Shown here: positions 19,245 through 27,873 of the stretch, piece after piece
Position numbering within the stretch: the stretch's first letter is position 1
Layout of the letters: the number at the start of each line of letters is the position of its first letter
DNA from: JACKBC01 sp041391125
GTDB taxonomy: Bacteria > Chloroflexota > Anaerolineae > Caldilineales > Caldilineaceae
DNA length: 64,000 bases
Direction: 5' to 3'
NCBI GenBank assembly: GCA_041391125.1
Contig: JAWKON010000002.1
Coordinates: 1-64,000, forward strand
Position numbers and translations under genes: made by a program
Notes under the pieces: generated by a model
Database searches by the model: none
The model's input: the letters and a program-made list of their open reading frames with translations, nothing else
Told to the model about the DNA's origin: nothing

Positions 19245-19358
19245 TGCTCTCCATTTTCAATTTCCCGTTTTCAATTGATTGTTTTCCGTTCTATCTCGGC
19301 AGATTGAACGATGAGGAAACTGAAAATAGTCAACGAAAAATTGAAAATTGAAAATGAG
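19245..19358. repeat. Hairpin with ATTTTCAATT / AATTGAAAAT iterated arms
   Basis: CTCCATTTTCAATTTCCCG and TTTTCAATTG on the left pair with GAAAATTGAAAATTG-type words on the right, just before the oxidoreductase start at 19390. In this position it would form a leader hairpin in the transcript. Confidence 0.5.
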
Positions 19359-19389
19359 GGTGCATCCGTCCGGCAATGGAGACAAAACC

Positions 19390-20605
19390 ATGACAACCAA
19401 CATTCTCATCCTGGGCGGCGGCTACAGCGGCGTGATGGCGGCGCTGCGGCTGGCCGGGCGCACGCGCCGCGCCGACGCAGCCATTACGCTGATCAACGCC
19501 CACGACCATTTTGTGGAGCGGCCGCGGTTGCACGAAGCAGCCACCGGTGTGGCGCTGCGCCAGCGCCCGCTCACGCAGATGCTGGCGGGAAGCAACGTGC
19601 GCTTTGTGCAGGGCCGTGCGCTGGCCATCGACCCCGCCGCCAATCGCGTCACCGTGGAGACGGCCAACGGCCAGCACCATCTGCCCTACGCCTATCTGAT
19701 CAACGCGCTGGGCAGCCGCGTCAACCGCACGGCCATTCCTGGCGTGCCGGAACATGCCTTTACGCTGGACCCCGACGGCGCGCTGACCACGGCGGCGCTG
19801 CGCCAACGGCTGGATGCGCTGGCCGATCAGCCTGCGCGGGTGGTCGTGGTGGGCGGCGGCGCCACCGGCATTGAGGCGGCGGCGCAGATCAAGCACAGCC
19901 ATCCGCACAGCCAGGTCACGCTGGTGACGCAGAGGCAGGTGGGTGCGTTCAAGGGCGCGCGTGCAGCAGCATCTGGTCAGCGCGCTGGTGGAACAGGAGG
20001 TTGTGCTGCATGAGTACGCCAACGTGCGCGCCGTGCGCGCCGATGGCGTTGAACTGGAGGCCGATTTCTTGCCCGCCGACGTGGTGATTTGGGCGGGCGG
20101 CTTTACGGCGTCGCCGCTGGCGCAGGAGGCCGGGCTGCGCGTCAACAGCCTGAACCAGACGCTGGTCGATCCCTATTTGCGTTCGCTGTCGCACCCCAAC
20201 ATCTACGCCGTAGGCGACGCCGCTTGTCCTGTGGAAGAGCCGGAGCGCGCCCATGCGCATGAGCCTTTTCACGGCGCTGGTTAGCGGTGCGCAAGCGGGC
20301 GAAAACGTGGCGGCGGCCATCCACGGCAAGCAGCCGCAGCCGCTCAGCTACGTCTGGTATGGCCAGGGCATTGCCCTGGGACCCAACGACGCCGTGGGCT
20401 TTAACACCTTTCCGGGGGATGCCGCCCGCGGCCCATTTTCCGCCGCAAGCTGGCCGTGCGCATCCGCAACTTCTTTGTCTGGTATCTGGGCTTTGCGCTG
20501 GAACTGGAGCGCCGCTTCCCCGGCGCGTTCTTCTGGAATGGGAAGGGGCGGTATGCGCGGCGGCATCGCGGGCAGGCGGCGGCGATATCGGCAATGACAA
20601 GATGA
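19390..20605 (+). CDS. NAD(P)/FAD-dependent oxidoreductase (NDH-2-like), frameshifted
   Basis: Three frames join into about 405 residues. The FAD motif ILGGGYSGVMAAL is near the start, a second GxGxxG (VVVGGGATGIEAA) is at about 155, and the third FAD motif region (YAVGDAAC) is near 275. The tail RNFFVWYLGFALELERRFPG is amphipathic, as in membrane-associated NADH dehydrogenases of the NDH-2/carotenoid-reductase type. Breaks are at about 19945, 20250 and 20430. Stop TGA 20603-20605 lies inside the GATGACAA repeat. It precedes an ECF41-type sigma gene and carries a matching promoter, so it is a likely target of that sigma factor. Confidence 0.82.
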
Positions 20606-20710
20606 CAAGATGACAAGATGACAAGATGACAATGACAAGATGACAAGATGACAAGGTGACAAGATGACAAGGTGAAGGAGGCTCACCCCATCATCTTGTC
20701 ATCTTGTCAT
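20594..20710. repeat. GATGACAA iterated hairpin, copy 1
   Basis: About ten tandem copies of the word ATGACAAG, a short loop (GAGGCTCACC) and then the complement CATCTTGTCATCTTGTCAT. The first copy supplies the stop codon of the oxidoreductase. Other copies: 35421-35505, 37391-37488, 38042-38120, and a variant at 54378-54438. Confidence 0.75.
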
Positions 20711-20729
20711 AAATCAGGGGACAACCACC

Positions 20730-21604
20730 ATGACCATCGACCAATTCGAAAGCTACCGCCCGCTGCTCTTCGCCATTGCTTATCGCATGTTGGGGACGGT
20801 GGCGGAGGCGGAAGACATTTTACAGGAGGCGTGGCTGCGCGTGCAGGGGCAGGCAGCAGAGAGCATTGAAAAGCCCAAGCAATTTCTCAGCACCGTGGTG
20901 GCGCGCCTCTGCTTGAACCAGCTCAGTTCGGCGCGCATGCAGCGCAGAGCTATTTGGGGCCGTGGCTGCCCGAGCCCATCCCCACGGCGGAGCGGCCCGA
21001 GCTGGTCAATCCGGCCGAAAAAGCCATTGTGCAGGATTCGATCTCGATTGCCTTTTTGGTGCTGCTGGAGTCGCTGCAGCCGGCCGAGCGGGCGGTCTTT
21101 TTGCTGCACGAGGTGTTTGATTATAAGCACAGTGAAATCGCCGCCATCCTCGACAAAAGTGAGGCCGCCTGCCGCCAGCTTTTGCGCCGGGCCAAACAGC
21201 GCGTGGCTGAAAATCGCCCCCGCTTTACGGCCACGCCGGTGCAGCATGAACGGCTGTTGCGCAGCTTTATCCAGGTGGTGGAGCTGGGCGAGATCGACGC
21301 CTTTCTGCAAATGCTTGCCGACGATGTGACACTGGTGCCCGATGGCGGCGGCCAACGGGGTGCGGCCATCCGCGTACTGCGCGGGCGCGACGCCGTGTCC
21401 GCCTTTGCACTGGGCACCTATCGCAACGTGCCGGATGGCGTCACCTACACCATGCCGCTGCTCAACGGCCAGCCGGCCATCGTGGCCCGCACCGCCGATG
21501 GCCGACCCTATTTTGCACTCTTTTTGTATGGGGAAAATGAGACGGTCAACATGATTCACGTCATCGCGGGGCGCAAGCTGGCGGGATTGCATGTTACGGA
21601 TTAA
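20730..21604 (+). CDS. ECF41-type RNA polymerase sigma factor with SnoaL-like tail, frameshifted
   Basis: Sigma-70 region 2 (RPLLFAIAYRMLGTVAEAEDILQ) then region 4 (LQPAERAVFLLHEVFDYKHSEIA), followed by a SnoaL-like C-terminal domain. The linker WLPEPIP and the tail motif DGGGQ correspond to the conserved WLPEP and DGGGK motifs of the ECF41 (SigJ-like) group, in which the C-terminal domain both helps and restrains activity. One frame change near 20945 separates regions 2 and 4. ECF41 genes usually sit beside an oxidoreductase, epimerase or carboxymuconolactone decarboxylase; here the neighbour is an FAD oxidoreductase. No anti-sigma gene is seen, as expected. Confidence 0.85.
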
Positions 21605-21944
21605 TCGTCAATAAAGTGATGAGTGACAAAATAAACAACCCGAATAAAGCCCTGCTCATCAACCTGGAGCGGTTCACAAACTTTACATAGGCGGCCAACA
21701 ATTCTTCAGCAACTGGATCTGTCAGGGGAATGTGTTGTTGCGCATAGTGCTGTACAAGCCGCCAGCGTGAAATGAATATCCATCCCTTGTGAGGCCATCG
21801 AAATTTGTGATATTCAGTCGGATGATGGTTGCAAAAATAGTTTCTCAGGTTAATATATTTGATAATTTCAAGCAGGTTGAGCAATAGGACGCTAACGAAC
21901 CCTACAACAGTACAGGTCATTAGGATGTATGTTGCGAATAGCAT
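21594..21944 (-). CDS. Hypothetical small membrane protein
   Basis: 116 residues, not recognised. Two hydrophobic segments: TYILMTCTVVGFVSVLLLNLL near the N-terminus and ALFGLFILSLITLLTI at the C-terminus, with a soluble, Trp/His-rich middle (HHPTEYHKFRWPHKGWIFIS). It overlaps the sigma factor gene tail by 11 nt, convergently. Base composition is more AT-rich than the neighbours, suggesting a different origin. Confidence 0.6.
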   Translation of the reverse strand: MLFATYILMTCTVVGFVSVLLLNLLEIIKYINLRNYFCNHHPTEYHKFRWPHKGWIFISRWRLVQHYAQQHIPLTDPVAEELLAAYVKFVNRSRLMSRALFGLFILSLITLLTINP

Positions 21945-21978
21945 AAAGCGTTCCCGTTAATCTATATGGCGCCTTGCA

Positions 21979-22988
21979 TTATTTCTCCTGTACAAACCCG
22001 TGATACGCTGCCCCAAAAAGCGCCACTTTGGGATTGAGGATGACGCGCACCGGCATCTCCTTGAGCACGGCAGACAAGCGTCCTTTGTTGAGAAACGCCT
22101 GCATGAAATGTGGACGCGCCAGGGCGTTTAGAATGCGCGGGGGAATGCCGCCGCCCAGGTAAACGCCGCCGGTGGCCAGCACCTTTAGCGCCATGTTGCC
22201 CGCCTCGGAGCCAAGGATGCCCAGAAACATGTCCAGCGTCTGCCGGCACAGCGGTGAGGCGTCGTCGCGCAGCGCGTTATTGATCACAATGGGCGTAACG
22301 TCGCCGTTGTACAATCTGCGCCGCAATCTCCGGATCTTCAACAGCACCGCCGCGCTGCTTCACAAATTCATAAATGTTAGGAATGCCCGAGCCGGAGCAG
22401 ACACGTTCCCAGCTCACGTGGGCGGACCCGTGGCTGCTGAACTTCTTTTGCAAAAAGAGCAGCAATTCGGTCTCCTCCGCATTATTGGGACCAAAATCCA
22501 CATGGCCGCCTTCGGACGGATAGGCCTGATAGCGCTCACCGTTGTGAACCAAATAGGCTTCGCCCAACCCTGTCCCCGGCGCCACCACGGCAATGGGACC
22601 GTTTGCCACGGCGCGCCCCTCATTGATCGTGTGCAGATCCGACGCCGGCAGACCGGGAACGGCGCTGGCTATGGCCACCAGGTCGTTGATGAGCGTCACC
22701 CGCGGCAGGAAAGTTCGCCGCCAACTGTTTCTCATCCATGCGCCAGGGCAAATTGGTAATCGTGGCGCGCCCGTTGACCACCGGCCCCGCCACGCCAAAG
22801 GTAGCGGCAGCAAAGTCAGCGCCCAGTCCGTGCTGCTGGGCCAGAAAGGTACGCACGATGGCTGCCAAATTTGGGTATGCTGCGCTGGGAAAGGTGTCTT
22901 CCGCCAGGGGTGTGGCTAGGCCTTTGTGATAATCATAAATGGCGAGCACCGTTTTGGTGCCGCCAATGTCGCCTGCAATGAATTTCAT
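21979..22988 (-). CDS. glk: Glucokinase (bacterial Glk family), frameshifted
   Basis: Frames join into about 336 residues, the usual glucokinase length. Phosphate motif AGDIGGTKTVLAIYD is at the start (ATG 22988), FGVAGPVVNGRATITNLPW is the second landmark, INDLVAIA includes the catalytic Asp, APGTGLGEAYLV is the third phosphate motif, SEGGHVDFGP and LATGGVYLGGGIPPRI follow. This pattern fits PF02685 glucokinase rather than ROK kinases. Frame changes are near 22705 and 22310. It converts glucose to glucose 6-phosphate in the cytoplasm. Confidence 0.88.
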
Positions 22989-23082
22989 TTGTGGTCCATT
23001 CTTTGATGTAGTTGCCCGAATGTTCATATTTTTTGAACGACAGCCCTGTTTCTACTCATCCCACAGGACTCAAAAAAATCGA

Positions 23083-23111
23083 TTGCCTAATCGTAGCAAT
23101 TTTTGTATACT
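23083..23111 (+). promoter_or_regulatory. Sigma-70 promoter for the RHH antitoxin
   Basis: TTGCCT (23083-23088), a 17-nt spacer, TATACT (23106-23111), 56 nt upstream of the antitoxin ATG. Confidence 0.5.
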
Positions 23112-23166
23112 GAATCTATCCGTGATTAGCACTACCGTCCGTGTTGAGTAAAACAAGGATTGAGGA

Positions 23167-23442
23167 ATGGCAACTTTATTATCAGAGTCAAATAAGCAAA
23201 AAATCACAGTTACAATCCCCATCGAGCTATTACATAGACTGAATGTCCGTGTTTCCAAGGGCCAGCGCAGCGAGTTTATTGTTGATGCTATTGAAGAGAG
23301 ATTGGCTTTGGAAGAACAGGTTGCCGCTCTCGACGAAACCGCAGGCCATTGGACAGACGAGCATTATCCGAATTTGCCAGATGGGGCGGCAATTGATAAA
23401 TTGACCTCACGGCTGCCATTGCCGACCGCACCGGAGATTTGA
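23167..23442 (+). CDS. Ribbon-helix-helix antitoxin (VapB-like)
   Basis: 91 residues. QKITVTIPIELLHRLNVRVSKGQRSEFIVDAIEERL is a ribbon-helix-helix DNA-binding domain at residues 11-46. The tail DEHYPNLPDGAAID is the toxin-binding segment found in VapB-type antitoxins that pair with PIN toxins. From about residue 78 the frame leaves the family sequence because the DNA joins directly to the end of a PIN gene. GAGGA is 4 nt before the ATG. The antitoxin part seems intact. Confidence 0.78.
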   Translation: MATLLSESNKQKITVTIPIELLHRLNVRVSKGQRSEFIVDAIEERLALEEQVAALDETAGHWTDEHYPNLPDGAAIDKLTSRLPLPTAPEI

Positions 23443-23591
23443 TGCGAAGTCTCCAGCAAGCAGGACAAGGTATTGCCGTGCCGGATGCCATTATTGCCGC
23501 TACCGCATTGACGCACCGGTTAACCTTGGTGACCTATAATCAAGCCCATTTTACAATTGTGCCAGGATTGAGCCTTTATCCATTGCCCTGA
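23400..23591 (+). pseudogene. VapC PIN-domain toxin remnant (C-terminal half only)
   Basis: In the frame that ends at TGA 23591, the translation reads LTAAIADRTGDLMRSLQQ, then PDAIIAATALTHRLTLVTYN and AHFTIVPGLSLYPLP, the C-terminal half of a VapC PIN nuclease with its third acidic residue. The N-terminal 70 or so residues, including the first catalytic Asp and the start codon region, are absent. The antitoxin coding sequence runs straight into this remnant, so a deletion removed the front of the toxin. An internal ATG at 23442 overlaps the antitoxin stop but could only make a 49-residue fragment. Confidence 0.75.
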
Positions 23592-23627
23592 AAACTTAAC
23601 CAAAGCCCATATGCTCATACTGTTTCG

Positions 23628-24659
23628 CTACTCAATCACCAAATGCACCTTCACCGACCCCGTCTCCTTATCCGCCGCCACCTGAAACGCCTCGGTCACA
23701 GCATCGAGCGGGAAGCGGTGGGTCACAATTTTGGTGATGTCCACTTTGCCGCTGGCGATCAGATCGATGGCGGCCTGAAAGTCGGTCTGCAAGCCGCTAA
23801 AGCCGTAACAATTGGAGCCGGTCACCGTGGCCTCGGACCAGACCAGCCGCGCCAGATCCACCTCCAGCGGTTTGTGATAGCCCGCCACCAGCACCACCCG
23901 GCCCCGTTTGCGCACGGTGGCAATGGCTTCATTAAAATTGGCCGCGCCGCCCACCGTCTCGATCACCACATCCATGCCCAAATTGTCGGTCAGCTCATTG
24001 ACCACCTCGCGCACATCCGCCCGCGTCACATCCACCACATGATCGGCGCCCAGCGCCCGCGCCATCTCGGCCTGCTGCGGATACTTGGCCGTGATCAGCG
24101 TTTCGCGCACGCCAATGGCTTTGGCCACGGCCAGGCAGAGCAGCCCAATGGTACCGCCGCCGATAACCAATACGCGGTCGGCGTGGGTGGCCTGGGCTTG
24201 GGCCAAGGCGCGCACGCCCACGGCCAATGGCTCTACCAGCGCGCCCTCCTCGTCGCTCATGCTATCGGGAATTTTGAAGAGGCCCGAGGCGTGAGCCGTA
24301 GTGTATTCGGCAAAGCCGCCATGCTGCTCAAACGAGACCCCCTTGCGATTTAAACATTGGTTGTAGTGACCTGTGCGGCAATAGAGACACTCGCCGCAAT
24401 GCGAAAAGCACTCGATCACCACGCGGTCGCCTGGTTGCACATTGGTGACGCCCGCGCCCACGGCGGTCACCACGCCGCTCGTCTCGTGGCCGTGGGCAAA
24501 GGTGTGCGACTGGTTCCAATGTCCATAATAGGAGTGCAGATCACTGCCGCAGATGCCCGCCTGCCGCACCTGCACCTCCACATAGCCCGCCGGGGGCGAC
24601 GTGCGCGCCACCTCCGCCAATGCAATCTTGCCCACATCGCTAAAAAGTGCCACCTTCAT
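23628..24659 (-). CDS. Zinc-dependent medium-chain alcohol dehydrogenase
   Basis: 343 residues from ATG 24659, which has AGGAGG 8-9 nt upstream; longer in-frame starts are rejected. Catalytic zinc: Cys in GICGSD, GHE in AHGHETSG. Structural zinc: four Cys in CFSHCGECLYCRTGHYNQC. The NAD-binding motif is VIGGGTIGLLCLAVAK. The family includes sorbitol, threonine, L-idonate and galactitol-1-phosphate dehydrogenases; which one applies is not clear. A role in sugar-acid or polyol oxidation fits the mannonate dehydratase and Gfo/Idh genes a few kilobases away, but they are on the other strand. Confidence 0.9.
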   Translation of the reverse strand: MKVALFSDVGKIALAEVARTSPPAGYVEVQVRQAGICGSDLHSYYGHWNQSHTFAHGHETSGVVTAVGAGVTNVQPGDRVVIECFSHCGECLYCRTGHYNQCLNRKGVSFEQHGGFAEYTTAHASGLFKIPDSMSDEEGALVEPLAVGVRALAQAQATHADRVLVIGGGTIGLLCLAVAKAIGVRETLITAKYPQQAEMARALGADHVVDVTRADVREVVNELTDNLGMDVVIETVGGAANFNEAIATVRKRGRVVLVAGYHKPLEVDLARLVWSEATVTGSNCYGFSGLQTDFQAAIDLIASGKVDITKIVTHRFPLDAVTEAFQVAADKETGSVKVHLVIE

Positions 24660-24722
24660 TGGTTGTTTCCTCCTTGGAAGTAAGATAAAATGGTTAATCG
24701 GATCTCGTTTGATGGACCCGCT

Positions 24723-24765
24723 TTGGTTTCGATATGGCTGCATACTGCCGCAGCCTACTCAACCG
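24723..24765 (-). repeat. 43-bp dispersed repeat, copy A
   Basis: On the minus strand it matches 32809-32851 with about three mismatches; the core GGTTGAGTAGGCTGCGGCAG is identical and an internal GGCTGC...GCAGCC palindrome is preserved. It lies in the short gap between the dehydrogenase and gamma-glutamyltransferase genes, where it may form part of the divergent promoter region. Confidence 0.65.
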
Positions 24766-24786
24766 CCGCTAACATGAGGAGAAAAT

Positions 24787-26490
24787 ATGCCCAGCTCATC
24801 GTCGTGGCGCACGCGCGCCCACACCCATTTTACCACAGAGAAGGCATCGGCCAGCGGTACGGGCGGCGTTGTCGTCACCAATCACCCGCTGGGCAGCGCG
24901 GCCGGGGCGGAGATGCTGGCGCTGGGCGGCAACGCCATTGACGCCGCTGTGGCCAGCCTCTTTGCCCTCAACGTGGTGGAGCCCATGATGGTCGGCCTCT
25001 TTGGCGCTGGTTGGACCAATATCCGCCTGGCCGATGGCCGCTCGATTATTCTCGATAACTATTCGACGGCGCCGCAAGCCGCCACAGCAGATTTATACCG
25101 GCCCATTTCTGATGCCTGGCCCAACTACATGGAGACTGAGGGCCGCGAGAATTCGGTGGGCTATCGCGCGGTGGGGACGCCCGGCACGCTCAAAGCCTGG
25201 TGTGAATTAGTCGATCAGTGGGGCAAGCTAGATTTGGAAACAGTTCTGCAACCGGCCATTCGCCACGCCCGTCGCGGCTTTCGGGCCAGCGGCTATCTGT
25301 GCGAGCTGATCGCCATGTCCCAGGCCGACCTGGCCCGCTTCCCCGCCTCGGCCAGCATTTTTCTGCCCAATGGACAACCGCCCCATGCTGGCGATCTGAT
25401 TGTGCAACCTGACCTGGCCGCATCGCTCGCCGCCATTGCCCAAGAAGGGCCGAACGCACTTTATGACGGCGCGCTGGGCCAAACCATCATCGACGAGATG
25501 GAGCGCAACGGCGGCATCCTCAGCATGGCCGATCTGCGCGCCTACGCTGCCATCCGCCGCGACCCATTGACCGCACCCTATCGCGGCTATGAGGTCACTG
25601 CGCCCGCGCCGCCCTGCGCGGGCGGCGTGCATCTGCTGCAAATCCTGCGCATTTTGGAAGGCTACGATGTGGCCGAACTGGGCTACGGCTCACCGGACAT
25701 GATTCACTTGCTGGCCGAATGCTTCAAGATCGCCTTTGCCGACCGCGCTGCCTATGTGGGCGACCCGGCGCAAGTCAGCGCACCGATTGACTGGCTCATC
25801 TCCGCTGAATATGCCAGCGAGCGGCGGGCGCAGATCGACATGCAGCGCAGCCAATCCCACGGTCCCGGCACGCCGCCCAGCGCCGAGTCATCCAACACGA
25901 CCCACGTCACCGTGACCGATGGCAATGGCAACATTGCCTGCATGACGCAAACCATTAACAACGCCTTTGGCAGCAAAGTGATGGTTCCCGGCACGGGCAT
26001 TCTGCTCAACAACACCATGGCGCTCTTTGACCCGCACCCCGGCCAGCCCAATTCGGTGCAAGGCGGCCGGCGCATGACCAGCAGCATGTGTCCCACCATC
26101 ATCACGCGCAACGGTCAGCCCTATCTGGCGCTGGGCACCCCCGGCGGCGTGCGCATCTTTCCCAGCGTGCTGCAAGCCATCACCAGCGTCATCGACCACG
26201 GCATGTCCTTGCAAGAAGCGGTGGAAGCGCCGCGCGTCTGGACGCAGGGGCAGGAGTTGGAAGTGGAAGCCGGCATTCCCAATGCCGTGCGGGCGGCGTT
26301 GGGGGATCGCGGCCATCGCGTGGTGGAAGTCAACACCGTGGCCGGCGGCATGAACGGCGTCCTCTTTGACCCGCAAACCGGCGGCATGACCGGCGCCGCC
26401 TGCTGGCGCGCCGACGGCACGCCCATCGCCCTGGCTGGCGGCCCGGCGCGCCCCGGCATCCGCTTCCGCCCGACGGTAGTGGATCAATAG
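24787..26490 (+). CDS. Gamma-glutamyltransferase family protein
   Basis: 567 residues, Ntn-hydrolase fold. Autocleavage and nucleophile motif NTTHVTV has Thr371 as predicted nucleophile; the large subunit covers 1-370, the small one the rest. GTPGTLKAW, NGGILSMADL and the C-terminal GTPGGVRIFPSVLQ are standard family blocks. No signal peptide is visible, so the enzyme is probably cytoplasmic, unlike E. coli Ggt. Cytoplasmic homologues include cephalosporin acylase-like and oxamate amidohydrolase enzymes, so the substrate may not be glutathione. AGGAG is 6-7 nt before the ATG. Confidence 0.9.
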   Translation: MPSSSSWRTRAHTHFTTEKASASGTGGVVVTNHPLGSAAGAEMLALGGNAIDAAVASLFALNVVEPMMVGLFGAGWTNIRLADGRSIILDNYSTAPQAATADLYRPISDAWPNYMETEGRENSVGYRAVGTPGTLKAWCELVDQWGKLDLETVLQPAIRHARRGFRASGYLCELIAMSQADLARFPASASIFLPNGQPPHAGDLIVQPDLAASLAAIAQEGPNALYDGALGQTIIDEMERNGGILSMADLRAYAAIRRDPLTAPYRGYEVTAPAPPCAGGVHLLQILRILEGYDVAELGYGSPDMIHLLAECFKIAFADRAAYVGDPAQVSAPIDWLISAEYASERRAQIDMQRSQSHGPGTPPSAESSNTTHVTVTDGNGNIACMTQTINNAFGSKVMVPGTGILLNNTMALFDPHPGQPNSVQGGRRMTSSMCPTIITRNGQPYLALGTPGGVRIFPSVLQAITSVIDHGMSLQEAVEAPRVWTQGQELEVEAGIPNAVRAALGDRGHRVVEVNTVAGGMNGVLFDPQTGGMTGAACWRADGTPIALAGGPARPGIRFRPTVVDQ

Positions 26491-26499
26491 CTGTAGAAG

Positions 26500-26632
26500 T
26501 GATACTACAACAGATTCGGAAAACAACAGATTTTGGCACTTTTTCAATCCGTTCAAACCTATAGTGATCCATCTTTCGAAGAGGGAATATATCTGTTTCT
26601 TTCTGAATTTGTTGTAGTGTTCCCATTTCCCG
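26500..26632. repeat. Inverted repeat with CTACAACAGATT / AATTTGTTGTAG arms
   Basis: Left arm ACTACAACAGATTCGGAAA and right arm TTTCTGAATTTGTTGTAGTG are mutually complementary with few mismatches. ACAGATT/AATCTGT words recur here and at 17690, 26660, 47270 and 51480, always between genes. Confidence 0.55.
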
Positions 26633-26715
26633 TTAACAACACCATTCACTAGAACCAGAAATAATCTGTGCAATCTGTGTAATCTGTTGATCAAACTTTC
26701 TGAGGAATCCCTGTT

Positions 26716-27714
26716 ATGTCGCTCAAAATCGCTGTGGTTGGCACGGGCAAAGTGGCCGCCAACTATCTGACCGCCATTGTTAAAAATGAAGATGTGACGC
26801 TCACCTATTACAACCGCACGCGCGCCAAGGCCGAAGCCACGGCGGCCCAATTTGGCGGGCGCGTGGCCGCTTCATTGGCCGATCTGATGGCCGATGATCC
26901 CGACAGCGTGCTGGTGCTGACCGCCGAGACCGCGCGCTATCAGATCACGCAAGAATTGCTGGCGCTCCAGCCGCGCCGCCTCTTTTTTGAAAAACCGCTG
27001 GTGGCGCAGCGCGGTCAGGCCGACGTGACCGAAGATGATTTTGCCAAGGGGCGCGAATTGCTGACGAGCGCCCACGCCGCCGGGGTCGAAACGGCCATGG
27101 TCTTCAACTATCGCTTCTTCGACCAAACGCAAAAGGCGCGGGCGCTGATCGAACAGTATGATCTGGGGCGCCCGGTCCATTTTACGGCGCTGGTCCATTA
27201 CGCCTGCTGGAGCCACTGCATTGACCTGCTGCTCTGGTTTATGGGCGAGGCGGCCACCATCGCGGCGCTGGCCAGCCCCGAGGCCGGTCCATGCATGGGC
27301 AGCGAAAACGTGCGCAACGTAACCGCCGCCGTGCAGATGGCCAACGGCGCCGGCGGCACAATTATCGGCACCTGCGCCGTCGATTTTGGCCTGCCGCTCT
27401 ACGAATTGACGCTCTGTTTTGAGCGCGGCCGCCTCTCCATGCGCGACCTGGACGGCGACCTGGAGTTTATCGATTACGCCCGCGGTCGCCATGAAATCCA
27501 CGCCCTCAGCCGCAACGTTTCACGCTGGGATCAATATCGCGCCTCGTTTGGCAAAGCGATCAACGCCTATCTGGAAAGTTTGCGCCAGGGGACGGCGCCA
27601 CCGGTGCCCGGCATGGCAGGATTGCAAGAGCTGCAATTTGAAGCCGCCCTCAAACGCTCCATTGCGCAGGCGCGGCCGATTGATGTAGGGAAAGAATTTG
27701 GATTCGAGGTTTGA
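26716..27714 (+). CDS. Gfo/Idh/MocA family oxidoreductase
   Basis: 332 residues. The N-terminal Rossmann fold starts with IAVVGTGKVAANYL; the EKP motif is FFEKPLVAQ at about residue 92; VFNYRFFDQTQKARALIE begins the C-terminal substrate-binding domain. These enzymes oxidise or reduce sugars, inositols or their derivatives with NAD(P). The enzyme is short for the family and has an unusual insertion before VETAMVFNYR. It precedes mannonate dehydratase on the same strand with a 159-nt gap, so a shared role in hexuronate metabolism is possible, not shown. Confidence 0.88.
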   Translation: MSLKIAVVGTGKVAANYLTAIVKNEDVTLTYYNRTRAKAEATAAQFGGRVAASLADLMADDPDSVLVLTAETARYQITQELLALQPRRLFFEKPLVAQRGQADVTEDDFAKGRELLTSAHAAGVETAMVFNYRFFDQTQKARALIEQYDLGRPVHFTALVHYACWSHCIDLLLWFMGEAATIAALASPEAGPCMGSENVRNVTAAVQMANGAGGTIIGTCAVDFGLPLYELTLCFERGRLSMRDLDGDLEFIDYARGRHEIHALSRNVSRWDQYRASFGKAINAYLESLRQGTAPPVPGMAGLQELQFEAALKRSIAQARPIDVGKEFGFEV

Positions 27715-27734
27715 GCAGGTACTTTGCTGGTTAA

Positions 27735-27822
27735 CCTCTTTTTCTGTCCCATAGGGACACCTGAATTTAGGATTGAAATGACAATTTATCGTTAAACTAA
27801 ACTCAGTCGTCCCTACGGGACG
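27735..27822. repeat. Paired small palindromes (GTCCCATAGGGAC and CGTCCCTACGGGACG)
   Basis: Two short perfect palindromes about 60 nt apart, of nearly the same sequence, between the Gfo/Idh and mannonate dehydratase genes. The two can also pair with each other and form a larger hairpin. No T-tract, so operator or mRNA structure is as likely as a terminator. Confidence 0.5.
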
Positions 27823-27873
27823 AATTATACTTTTGTGCTGTTGTGGCGATTAGCCTCAACCAAAGGAGCATGT

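Noticed and set aside
20594..20710. Possible CRISPR array in the tandem GATGACAA words
   Set aside because: Units are 8-10 nt without spacers and are followed by their own complement; no cas genes nearby.
23043..23166. Orphan short gene between glucokinase and the antitoxin
   Set aside because: The region has a good promoter for the antitoxin and no ribosome binding site or coding bias for another gene.
24706..24786. Riboswitch upstream of gamma-glutamyltransferase
   Set aside because: The palindromic region is a copy of a dispersed repeat (43 bp at 32809), so the structure is better explained as repeat DNA.
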